In this document: piece by piece, positions 45,145 to 55,296 of the stretch
Numbering within the stretch: position 1 is the first letter of the stretch
Layout of the letters: each line of letters begins with the position of its first letter
Source of the DNA: Argentina anserina
Lineage: Eukaryota > Streptophyta > Magnoliopsida > Rosales > Rosaceae
NCBI RefSeq assembly: GCF_933775445.1
Contig: NC_065874.1
Coordinates: 24,684,501 to 24,748,500 of the forward strand
DNA length: 64,000 nt
Direction of reading: 5' to 3'
Notes under the pieces: model-generated
The model's database searches: none
What the model was told of the DNA's origin: nothing
Seen by the model: only the letters and a program-made list of their open reading frames with translations
Made by a program: the position numbers and the translations under genes

Positions 45145-45214
45145 TGTTAAAAGAACAACATTATTACATTATTAGTGTGTTTTCGTCAAAGTAACTGACA
45201 GAGACAATTGGGCA
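45145..45214 (+). repeat. Ty1/copia LTR 5' fragment (~70 bp)
   Basis: Starts TGTTAAAAGAACAACATTAT and matches the first ~70 bp of the copia LTR (30049 downward), then diverges abruptly after GACAATTGGGCA. This is exactly the part missing from the 40062 fragment. Confidence 0.75.
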
Positions 45215-45929
45215 TTCCCTAGATCTCAATTCCCAAAAGACAAAACACCCTTCTCAACTTTGATCTCTCCCCCTAAAGCCTCAATCGTGAGTTGGCATGC
45301 CCGTAAATAAGAATGCTGATTGTTTCTGAGTCCCTCGGCCCGTTCTCGGTCGAAACGATTTTTTGCCAAACAGTTGGGTACTTTTCTGGAGTTCAAATTT
45401 AGGTTTTCTTTTAATTAGATTTTGGAATAGTGTTTTGGAATGTGCTAAGTGGTGATATATTCTGCAACAAAAACAAAACAAAAAAAGCGTTAAGAGGTGA
45501 TGAAATATTGCTTACTTCGGAGTTTCCAACTCGGATCCTCTCAAATTATAGAAAATTACTTAGTGGTACTAGACCACATTTGAATTAATTAAAAAATCAC
45601 TTTTCATATTTCTTATACAAACTATAACATAAGGCTAAGCCTAAAAAATAAGTAAAACAAAACTGATTAATTAATTAATGTAAAAATATTTTAAATATCA
45701 TTTATTTTCGTGAAAATTACAAAATGTCACTCCTAGATTTAACAAATTTCTCTCTCCTCATTTTTTAGTTTTTTTTCGGCAAATTTAAGCTTTCCAGCTA
45801 AACCACCGTCAATTGGAAGGTGAGCCAATACATAAAGTTGTTCCTTATGTCATGGGCTTTCATTTAAGTATCATATTGCATATGTTTGGAGAAATTTTGA
45901 AATTTTGGATTTTGCTCACCAAAAACCAC
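45215..45929. other. Intergenic, AT-rich
   Basis: No gene or element recognised; an open frame at 45281-45481 (minus) has no known similarity. Confidence 0.45.
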
Positions 45930-46190
45930 AGTAGCAGTTAGTTTCTCAATCGACAGTAGCAGCTAGATTTATAATCGACAATAGCAGGTACCTTCGAAGT
46001 CGACAGTAGTAGTTAGATTCATAATCGATTGTAGCATGTACCTTCCAAGTCAACAGTAGCAGGTGTCTTCCAAGTCGACAGTAGCAGCTAGTTTTTAACT
46101 CGACATTAGCAGTTAGTTTTTATAGTCGACAGTAGCAGTTAGCTTATATAATCGACAGTAGCAGATAAGCTCTCTATTGATAGTAGTAAA
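45930..46190 (+). repeat. Diverged minisatellite, ~26-29-bp unit
   Basis: About nine imperfect copies of a unit built around TCGACAGTAGCAGNTAG, with variants (CGACAATAGCAGG, CGACATTAGCAG, TTGATAGTAGTA). Spacing varies from ~25 to 30 bp. No open frame runs through it. Confidence 0.85.
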
Positions 46191-46424
46191 CACTATGGGT
46201 CAAAGAGGGGTAAAAAAAGTAAATTATTTATGACATGTGTCAACTTGCCATCATTTGGTCCTTATTTGTAAAATTTGGTCTTTATTTGCTTTATCAAATT
46301 AAGTAATGAATTATTTGTAAACTAAATTATTATCTGATACTTTTGAGTAGTTTGGTACTCAAATTATCGATCTCACTCTTCAATATTTCAATCTAGTCAG
46401 GATTCGCTTCTCTGATTATTTGTT

Positions 46425-47652
46425 GGATTAAATACTTGTGAGTTGTGACACCTTATACTTTAGGTATAAAAACAGTTTTGTCCTTCTATTTTCAAAATTA
46501 ATCTGTATATTTTTTAACTCTTATTTTTTAACAGTTTTGTCCATTCCGTTAGTTGACCGTCAAAAAATTTCGTTAAGCCGTTAAAATGTCTAGAATACCC
46601 CTAATTCAAATCAGATTTTTTTCTTTTCTTATGCCTTTTTTATTTTCTCTTTTGGTTTTTCTTGTTTTTAAATTTAATTCATCATATGTGCTATCAAATA
46701 TATATAATTGTAATCAACACAAATTATCAAATTAATTGTAAATATCTTATAATAACATGTGAGTGCCAGTACTCAAATCCAGTTAGAAACGTCTTTTATA
46801 TTATGATGCTCTACAAACATATTTTGAATATTTTCTACAATGCTAAGACAAGAAAGACTTCTACTATCATAACCATACTTTGATGCCAAAATAGTTTCAA
46901 ATTATTTATTTCCAACTTGATATTAAGCAATTGTCATTAATTCTCCTCTTACTGCACAAGCAAATTAACAAAATTTCCAATAATTGACTTGGGTGCTCTG
47001 ATCAAAGGAAGAAAAAAAGGTTAAAAAGTAATGCTTGGAACTAAACATCTTGTCGTACGACAATGATTAGATTATAATTGGAAACATAGTGCAATTACTA
47101 GTAATAAAGTTTCCAAACAATGCATTCACTATCATTCGCTCTAAGTTTGAGTCTTGAAGCACACCTACGTGAGGAGAGCCATTCCATTTTACTTGTTTTA
47201 CATCTGCTCCAAGTTCTCGCAAGCGTTTAACAAAATTACAGATAACTTAATAGGGAGCATGATCGTCATTCTCTTGTTTACAATTAATTTGATAATTTGT
47301 GTTGATTACAATTATATATATTTGATAGCACATATGATGAATTAAATTTAAAAACAAGAAAACCCAAAAGAGAAAATAAAAAAGGCATAAGAAAAGAAAT
47401 TAAAAAAATCTAATTTGAATTAGAGGTATTCTAGACATTTTAACGGTTTAACAGAATTTTTTGACGGTTAACTAATGGAATATTGGACAAAACTGTTAAA
47501 ATAAGAGTTTAAGGATATACATATTAAATTTGAAAGTAAAATGACAAAATTGTTAAAAAATAAGAGTTAAATGATATACATATTAAATTTAAAAGTAGAA
47601 ATACAAAACTATTTTTACACCTAAAATATATGGTGTCACAAGTATTTAATCC
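46425..47652. mobile_element. Mutator-like element with long terminal inverted repeats, ~1.23 kb
   Basis: The left arm (46425-~46745) and right arm (~47272-47652) are inverted repeats of more than 300 bp. The ends are GGATTAAATACTTGTG and, in reverse complement, the same 16 bases. Flanks are TTATTTGTT (46416-46424) and TTATTTATT (47653-47661), a 9-bp TSD with one mismatch, as expected for MULEs. The ~520-bp centre encodes nothing recognisable. It is non-autonomous. Confidence 0.85.
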
Positions 47653-47661
47653 TTATTTATT

Positions 47662-48920
47662 TGTCAACTTGGAAAAACAGGCGTATGTAAACCCTAACAA
47701 GCAAATAAAGACTATTCCATCGCCCGACAATTGTGCCACCAGTAAACGACCACCACTGTTCCCCTGACTTTGCTTGCTTCTGCATTCCATCGATCTCTGA
47801 ACTTCATTGTTAAAAGTAATGGCTAGTCCCCAGGACAAAATGGCAGCCAACAAATAAGCGACTCAAGCCTGAATACAGAATGCCTGATTAACTTATTTGT
47901 GGATTATGTGCCATATTGGATTACCACAGATTCATCTTTAATTCTTTACCAGCTGTTGAGAGTTTGTGATTTATGCATATATAGTTACGTCCGTACCTAG
48001 CTATAAGCTAGCTTGCTAACCTGGTCATCTCCATCCAGTTAACTAATTAAAGGATAAGCACGTAACAGGAAATAGGATCTTGATCTTGATTACATTGAAT
48101 ATGGAAATCGCGCAATTGTACAGATAATTTCGCCAGAAACACGGGCCCGCAGCCCTTAATAAGTAGAGAGGCTCCGGATCAGATATCTTTAGTAGTACGT
48201 TCTACTGCACTATCGGCTAATTAATCTCTTGATCGAACAGACAAACAACGTTCAACTACTATACGTGCCTCTCTCTTTCTTTCTCTCTCTAAAACCCTAG
48301 CTACTTTGACCTCTATATATCTTCATGGAGTCAATAGACATCGAACATCACTAAATAAGTAGCCCATTTGTGTCTGTTCTTATGGGCTCGATCAGATTAC
48401 ACGGAGACAATTGAACCTCTAGTCTAGACCAGTACACTAGCTAGCTCGTAGCGAACTAGTCGATATATATAAACCCTAGCCTATATGATCGAAAAAATTG
48501 CTCATTCCAGAACATTTTTTACATTTTAATTAGTAAACCCATGAAGTTTATCTCCGACTGAGGTTACGTTCATACGTACGTACGTACGTTCATTAGTTGG
48601 TTTCCTACTTTTAGAATTGCTGAGCGCAAGTACTTATGATATCATGCAGTTGCAGAATGATCATTTCCTTTAGTTATTTGCTTGATACCTGAAAGTCTGA
48701 AACATGAATAGGAACCTAGCTAGCTAAAATTGCAGTATGAGGAAAAAATAAACGTGAACAAATGACATGAATCGAAGTAGCATGCTTCATCATATATATG
48801 GATGCTCAACTGTTACATATCAAAGTTGGACTAGCTACACATTATCTGTCGATCCATCATATATTTATTGCTATACATTGGCTAATTAATCAGTACATGA
48901 ACTGGCAGAACTGCATGCCT

Positions 48921-48974
<54 letters not shown>

Positions 48975-49169
48975 TACGGTAGAGAACATTTAAAACAAAA
49001 ATTTCATTGCAGACAATAGATCGAGTTCAAGCCAAATGAAATCTACACAATATGTTTGATGATAATGCATCTAACGCTAAACTTAGCACACACCACCTAC
49101 TACGTAATCCTCGTATGAAAATCAACTCATTGAAGAATTAATGTAAAACTATTGTACCACCTATATATA
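47662..49169. other. Intergenic: 3' side of the STOP1-like gene
   Basis: AT-rich. Contains a run of TACG repeats at about 48572-48588 and a (TA)n tract (next entry). Nothing else supported. Confidence 0.5.
48923..48971 (+). repeat. (AT)n microsatellite
   Basis: About 24 AT dinucleotides, ~200 bp past the stop of the STOP1-like gene. Confidence 0.96.
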
Positions 49170-50375
49170 TCACTGCATCAGGCCGGCTGCTTGGCTTTCA
49201 GCTTTTCCATGCCTTATGGGAAAATTAGATTGGATCATAAGTGGTTTGTGTCCGTCGAACAAAGCAACATGACCCATAAGCTTATCTTTCCTTGAAAATG
49301 TGGTTCCGCAAGAGCATTGCCACCTGAGATCCCCACAGTGCTTCTCATGCGTCCTTAGATCAGACAACACCGAGAACTGCTTCCGGTTGCACCTCTTGCA
49401 TACGTACATCTTTGGGCAATGGCTTCTCTTGTAGTGATTCTTCACGCAGATCATGGACTTCAGAGGCTGGAATTTTGCGTGCTTCTGATTCCACCTGCAC
49501 CCTTCCTGAGGACATGAATATTTCCTTGGTAATTTCATCAAACATTCAGCATTGCTCGATCCAGGTATGTTCATTGCATTGCTCTTATTGTTCTTCAAGG
49601 GGTTTCTCAAGGCAATGCTAGTCTTATATTCATCACCATGAGCCCTCATGTGCATTCTCAAGTTTGCGTCACGCTTAAACCCTTTTCCACAAACTTGGCA
49701 ATAATGAGTGTACTTAGCCAACAAATCAGCAGCATTTAACTCAATAATATCGTAGCTCGAGTTCTTTGGAGAAAGAATTTGTACCTGTAACGCATTGTTT
49801 GTTTCAACTTTTTGAGGCAACTCTTTCATTTCAACATGTCCATGAGTCCTACTGATCAATTCCCTAGGGGGACAGACGTTGTAGATCTCAGTACTAAACC
49901 AATCAAGTGCTTGATCATGTGTTGGATTGAAAGCAGCGTCTCTATTGTTACTACTAGGACCAGCAGTACTAATGGTAAAGTTTGGTTCAGATCTTGTGTC
50001 GTTACCTGGAGCAACAAGAGCCATCTGCTGGCAAGTGAACATCATTGAGGACGCGGTGACAATAATTTCTTCAATGACATTGCTCATTCTTGCCATGGCG
50101 CCTATGGTCGTTGACTCCTGAAGCTGTTGCGATTGTTGACATTGGTGATGATCTAGAGGAGCAATAAGGACACCGACCAGCGATTTGGCTTGATGAACTT
50201 TCTCTTTGAGGACGGAGAGGCTGTAAAGAAGAGAAGTTGAGTGATTCTGATCTGGAGGTAGTGCTGCTCCAGATGATGATGAGTTTGGTTCGAGTGAAAA
50301 CGCCGAAACTGCATCTTGATCCGCCATGTACATATTTTCGAAACAATTTGATGTGGCCCCAGGATTAATATTCAT
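49170..50375 (-). CDS. STOP1/STOP2-like C2H2 zinc-finger transcription factor, intronless, 401 aa
   Basis: STOP1 (sensitive to proton rhizotoxicity) factors are nuclear regulators of acid, aluminium and low-phosphate responses, for example malate-transporter genes. The C-terminal half carries the characteristic four-finger array. A canonical finger has C226/C229/H242/H246 (YCQVCGKGFKRDANLRMHMR). A long-spaced finger has C288/C293/H314/H319 (CPQEGCRW ... NHYKRSH). Then C326/C329 with H343/H346-C347 (YVCKRCNRKQFSVLSDLRTH), and CSC at 354-356 with H369/H376 (CSCGTTFSRKDKLMGHVALF). The N-terminal half is low-complexity and Ser/Gln-rich with a predicted helical VLKEKVHQAKSLVGVL. STOP1 itself is ~500 aa; 401 aa is nearer STOP2-type or other shorter paralogues. 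The single-exon structure is normal. The start at 50375 is the first Met; a second, Met16 (MYMADQD), is possible. Confidence 0.92.
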   Translation of the reverse strand: MNINPGATSNCFENMYMADQDAVSAFSLEPNSSSSGAALPPDQNHSTSLLYSLSVLKEKVHQAKSLVGVLIAPLDHHQCQQSQQLQESTTIGAMARMSNVIEEIIVTASSMMFTCQQMALVAPGNDTRSEPNFTISTAGPSSNNRDAAFNPTHDQALDWFSTEIYNVCPPRELISRTHGHVEMKELPQKVETNNALQVQILSPKNSSYDIIELNAADLLAKYTHYCQVCGKGFKRDANLRMHMRAHGDEYKTSIALRNPLKNNKSNAMNIPGSSNAECLMKLPRKYSCPQEGCRWNQKHAKFQPLKSMICVKNHYKRSHCPKMYVCKRCNRKQFSVLSDLRTHEKHCGDLRWQCSCGTTFSRKDKLMGHVALFDGHKPLMIQSNFPIRHGKAESQAAGLMQ

Positions 50376-51815
50376 TTTCTCTGCTCCTCCTTCAAACTGC
50401 CTCTATCTCTTTTTCTGGTCTCAGGAAACCAAATGATTTTTCCCTAGATTTGTCGTAGATATTTTTCTTGGAAAATCGATTAAACAGCTAGTACTGCACA
50501 TATATATAATTAAGTAGATAATAATATTTAACTACTGATACGCTTAAGATAATCTAGATTGATGCTAGCAGCGCTAGCTCGATCTCCTAGCAAGTTTTCT
50601 GAGGCAGAGATAAACAAAGTCAACTTAATGAAGATTAGCAAGTAAACTCACCCCCATATATCACCTCCCTCAAATATCTCACTTTCTTCACGTTGGGACA
50701 AGGTAGCTATGAATTTATTAATTAGATGCGTTTACTTACATGAATTGCCTACTAAGGCTACTGTCTGTAGTATAATCGATTGATAGTTACGTGCCTCATA
50801 AAGAAATACTTAAATTTTAAGGTAGTAAGTTCTCATAGTTATCTATGCGTATGTAACGTTGAAATTATCAAAATTCGAAAGGATGAGCAATGAACAATAA
50901 TCTCGTAGCTAGTCTCACTCGCCATGCATGATGCTTGAATTTATATGTAACTAGCTAATTGGATGAGCCCTGCTCCAGAGTCCAGGCTAATGGGTTCTAC
51001 TGAAACTTCTTCGAAGCTCGTTTTCTAATTTACTAATTTACCAGTCATGGGATAGGTACTGTTTGGTTTGAAGAGTGTTAATTACCGAGAGATTTTAAAT
51101 ATACAACCCAAAATCTCTTAATACACCACCTATTTCAATTCTTATTCCAATATTTTTACTAAATACACACATAAAAAACCTAAAATACTCTTGAATTACA
51201 AAATCACAAAATACGTCATTATTTAGATATATAAGACTACATTTTACAGTGATTAGTATATTAATATATATATATATATATATTAACATCGTATAGATGT
51301 TCATATTGATTATTGTTTGTTCTTACGAATCATTATAGATTGTAATTATTATTTTTTCAAATTCTTTAACCATAAAAATAATAAACAATATGAAGAATAT
51401 ATATATATATATATATATAAGAGAAATAGATGAATTGATTGTTTGAAAAAGATGAACATTTTTTTTGTTAAGAATGTATGAAGATGAAATTGAATGAATG
51501 ATGAAAAATCATAATTCTTGTTCATGAATTACCTTATTTGGGACTCTAAAAATAGAAATGATCTTTTTCGGTGAAAATTAAAGAATGAATTGATTGTTTA
51601 AATTTCCCACTTAATTTTCCATCAAAATATATACTAATTTAAATTTTCCTGTAAATTTATTATTTTAATTGTTTCTAAAAATAAATTCTTAGTTTAATAA
51701 TTTAATTTATTTTTAATTTTCTGAATTATTACATGTACATATTTTGGTCATTCAACATACATACAAAATGTTATTTAAATTATTGAATAATAAGAGTGTG
51801 TATCAAGAGTTTATG
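50376..51815. other. Upstream region of the STOP1-like gene; AT-rich intergenic
   Basis: Promoter-side sequence with short (AT)n runs at 51260-51285 and 51399-51419. No further gene or element recognised. Confidence 0.5.
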
Positions 51816-53289
51816 GGTGTTGTAACGACCCCAAAATTTCGAGCTTAAAAACTCAAAATTCTAAAGTCGTTAAAACACAAAATAATCTCAAATAAATCGA
51901 AATCATTAAAGTGTAACAGCGGATCAATTCTGAGTTCTCAATACAACTCAGACAACCAATTATTACAACCCAAATTTATAATTCATACATAAAATGGAAA
52001 TGTAATAATCCTCACAAATCACTCACAAATCTCACAAATGAAATTACACAACTTCTCACACACAAATCCACGCTAAAACCTCACCACAAGTAGGATACGA
52101 ACGACTTCGAGTCTCTGTAGTCGTCACTCAACCTCCACTAATCAGCACCTGCAGAATTATCCCCTACACCATCGAATTGGTGCACCGGGATTGTAAACAC
52201 AAACCCGGTAAGCTTATAGCTCGTATGAGTAAAATCAAAATATAATTCGCATATCAAAATACACGAAAGATCACAAAACAACAAATATAAATGCCCTCAT
52301 GAGTCAATGGTCAGCCCATCTGGTTGACCCAAAGAAATATGAAATAAAACGCTCATGAGGAAATTAAGTAACCCTTCTAGTTACCCAATGCATTTATAAT
52401 ACGGGTACCAAGAACGCTGGTACACATCTGTTACTCCTCTCGTAATACACCGTTGATATTGGATAGCCACCCGCTACCCAACATCCAAAATAACTGAGTA
52501 CCCATGAGCAGATAACCACCCGTTACCTCACATGCAGTACTAAGGCAGACAGACTAGAGCTCTAACTGTATCGTAACTTTCGCCCGGCCAAAGGCTAGGT
52601 TTCGACTTGCCAAACATGTACAATAATCTCACATCATATTGTACCAAAAATCAGGTCCGAAGACAATTCACATTTTAACAATCTCAATGTTAAAAATCAC
52701 GTACAATAATCTCACATCATATTGTACAATTCAAATCGCATGCTCAATATAATCACAATAAAATCATAACAGTATATTATATAGCAAACTATATATATTC
52801 GTACTTATTTACCATTTATACAATATATATATAGTCCACTATATCTTATACATATCATATTTCACCACACATGCTCAATTCACAAACTTCCGTCATCGAA
52901 ATGACTATTTTTAATGAATTAATAACAGTACGTAATTTAATGAACTATATATATATATGTACTTATTACCATTATACTGTATATATGTAGTCCACTAAAT
53001 TATATACATGTTGTAATTCATTTGATAAGCACACTTGCAAAAATGTTGAATCACCACGAGGGTTGATTCGTAATTCAGTGAGATTTTACTCACCTTATCA
53101 ACTCGAGCGTAATTCCACAATTCCCAATGATAAATCATTTCCTCGATTTAACAGTCACCTTGAAAAGATAAGAAAAGAATTTAGAATCGTTTCGTAAACC
53201 TTTAAATGCCGAAACAGTAATAATCGGTTACTGTTCAGCAATTTTCGGTTTTATGAAATTACTGTTCAGTGTTACTGTTCACTGTTCAA

Positions 53290-53525
53290 TTTTCGATTAA
53301 TACGTATTTCTGTACGTATAAATATTATATACGTATTTCTGTACGTATAAATATTAATACGTATTTCTGTAGGTATAAATATTATATACATGTTTTTGTA
53401 CGTATAAATACTATATACGTATTTCTGTACGTATAAATATTAATACGTATTTCTGTACGTATAAATATTAATACGTATTTCTGTACGGATAAATATTAAT
53501 ACGTATTTTTGTACGTATACGTACT
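53290..53525 (-). repeat. 29-bp-family hairpin repeats in the solo LTR
   Basis: Eight or so copies of the ATACGTATTTCTGTACGTAT core, separated by variable AT linkers. Homologous to 2585-2755 but with more copies and mixed unit lengths. Confidence 0.85.
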
Positions 53526-54492
53526 ATTTAAATGTAAATACAAATTCAGTAAATAAAATTTACTAATTTACCCTTTTACAAAATTACTTTTTACATTTAC
53601 TGAAAGTAATTTATAATTACATTTACCGAAGGTAAAATTTAATTACATTTACCGTAGTAAAATTTAATTACATTTACCGTAGTAAATAAAATTTACATTT
53701 ACATTTAAGTAAATTACCAAAATACCCCTATCGGAAAACACTTTCACACCGCCGCACGTGGCGGCGCGTGGGGTACACGCGCCACCCGCCGGCAGGCCGC
53801 GCGTGGCACTCACGCGCCACTCACTGTGGCAGCGCGTGTGGTGTCACCGCCGCCCCGATTCTCTCCTCCTCCTCCTCCTCTTCCTTCCCACAACCACAGA
53901 CCCCTCCTAAACTAACCCACGCCCTCCCACGCGCCGCCTCTAGGCGGCGGTAACCATCTCTTCTAACCACCTCCGATCTACTTCAAAACCTTCCCAATAC
54001 ATTCACAATTACACAACCAACAATTCCAACAATCGAATTTAACCAACCCATACCTAAAACACGATTTGATCGTTGATTGGATCGGATCGACTGTGTTTGG
54101 ATCCCGAGAGCCACGCCGAGCTTCACGGTGTCGCCGGGACTGCGCCTTGCTTGTGGGGTGGTCGCGTCGTGGTGGTGAAGTCACAGCTGTCGTCGGTGAG
54201 GAGCACCGTACTCGGAGGGCGGCGAATCGTAGGTGAGCCGAGAGGATGAGCGAGTGAGTAAATCGGTGTGTGGGAGAGGGAGAAAGTGAATCGGTGAGTG
54301 GGAGAGACTCGGGTAGAGGGCACGATAGGGGTGAGAGTGAACCGAGAGAGGGAGAGAGCTCGGGTCGAGAGGGAGAGGGAGAAGCTCGAGAAGAGAGAGA
54401 GAGAGCCGAGAGAGAAGAAAGGAAAGAGGGGAGGCGGCGAAAGGGAAGGGAGAAGGGTTTCCAATAATGGAAACCCTAATCTGAAAATGTCT

Positions 54493-54499
54493 ATTTATA
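54493..54499 (-). promoter_or_regulatory. TATA box of the solo LTR
   Basis: TATAAAT on the minus strand, in the same context as 1692-1698. It would drive transcription leftward from about 54465 if active. Confidence 0.5.
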
Positions 54500-54823
54500 C
54501 TCGTTTCAAAAAATCGGAAACTAACTTCCGACGTTAATAACTTTTACCTCCGACGTCCGATTCGAACGCGTCACATATCCACGAACTCGTATCGACGAGC
54601 TCTACAACTTCCGTGAAGAAAGTTTTCACAACCGAGCGACGAAATAAAAGTCGATAAATTCGTTCGGAAACGTAACGTTTTCTTATTAAACGTTCTCGGA
54701 ACGTTTCCGTTCCCGTTTCGTAACGTTTGCAAACAATCATATTCGGTTTAAAACGAACTTCACAACTTAATAGAATTTAATTCAATTCAAATATTGTTTG
54801 AAAACGAGGGTTATTACAGGTGT

Positions 54824-55296
54824 GTATTTAAAACTTCTCTTAATTACCAGATAAATATTAACGTAATAAAAACAAATGCAGTATTCTTCATTTCTCTAAA
54901 CTGTTGATGAAGGTGGAAGTCCGGTGGCCGCGCGCAGTGAAACGCCAATACGATCGTACACGCCATGAAGGATTGTTACAGCCCGATACTGCCGAAGCTT
55001 TGGAACTGAATACTGCAAATTCATCCAAGTCACATTTGTCTCGATCTCCATATACAACCCTAACATTTCTCCAATTTGTAGCTAGTGGTAGAGTGATTAA
55101 GAGATAATACAACATGTTTTTTCTCCCATTAGTTCTGATAATTAGAGGTGGAGGTTTTACTTCATCAACTCAAATTGAGGTTTTTTTAAAGTAGAGACGG
55201 AGGTGGTAATTAAGCACGTAGTTCTTGAAAATGCTTGAAAAAAAAGCGGCATATAAAAGCTTCTTAGAGATCGGGATTAGAGTAAAAAGAAGAGTA
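54824..55296. other. Intergenic
   Basis: No gene recognised. A 67-aa frame at 54904-55107 has no known similarity. Confidence 0.45.

Larger units (their letters stand above)
51816..54823 (-). mobile_element. Solo gypsy LTR (51821-54818, 2998 bp) with perfect 5-bp TSD GGTGT
   Basis: This is the same LTR family as 1373-4555, inverted. It starts TGTAACGACCCCAAAATTTC at 51821 and ends GGGTTATTACA at 54818. The flanks 51816-51820 and 54819-54823 are both GGTGT, a perfect TSD, and no internal retrotransposon sequence is attached. That is the signature of unequal recombination between the two LTRs of one insertion. Blocks are shared in order: TTACC-rich segment, 29-bp repeats (53290-53525), GC-rich block (53740-53960), GA-rich leader and TATA box. 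The 83-bp repeat is nearly single copy here (52615-52730). Confidence 0.95.

Noticed and set aside
46662..47345. Two plus-strand frames within the Mutator-like arms
   Set aside because: AT-rich frames in inverted repeats with no protein similarity.
53768..54537. Frames in the GC-rich and GA-rich parts of the solo LTR
   Set aside because: Low-complexity Arg/Glu/Ser-rich translations from composition; the region is LTR.
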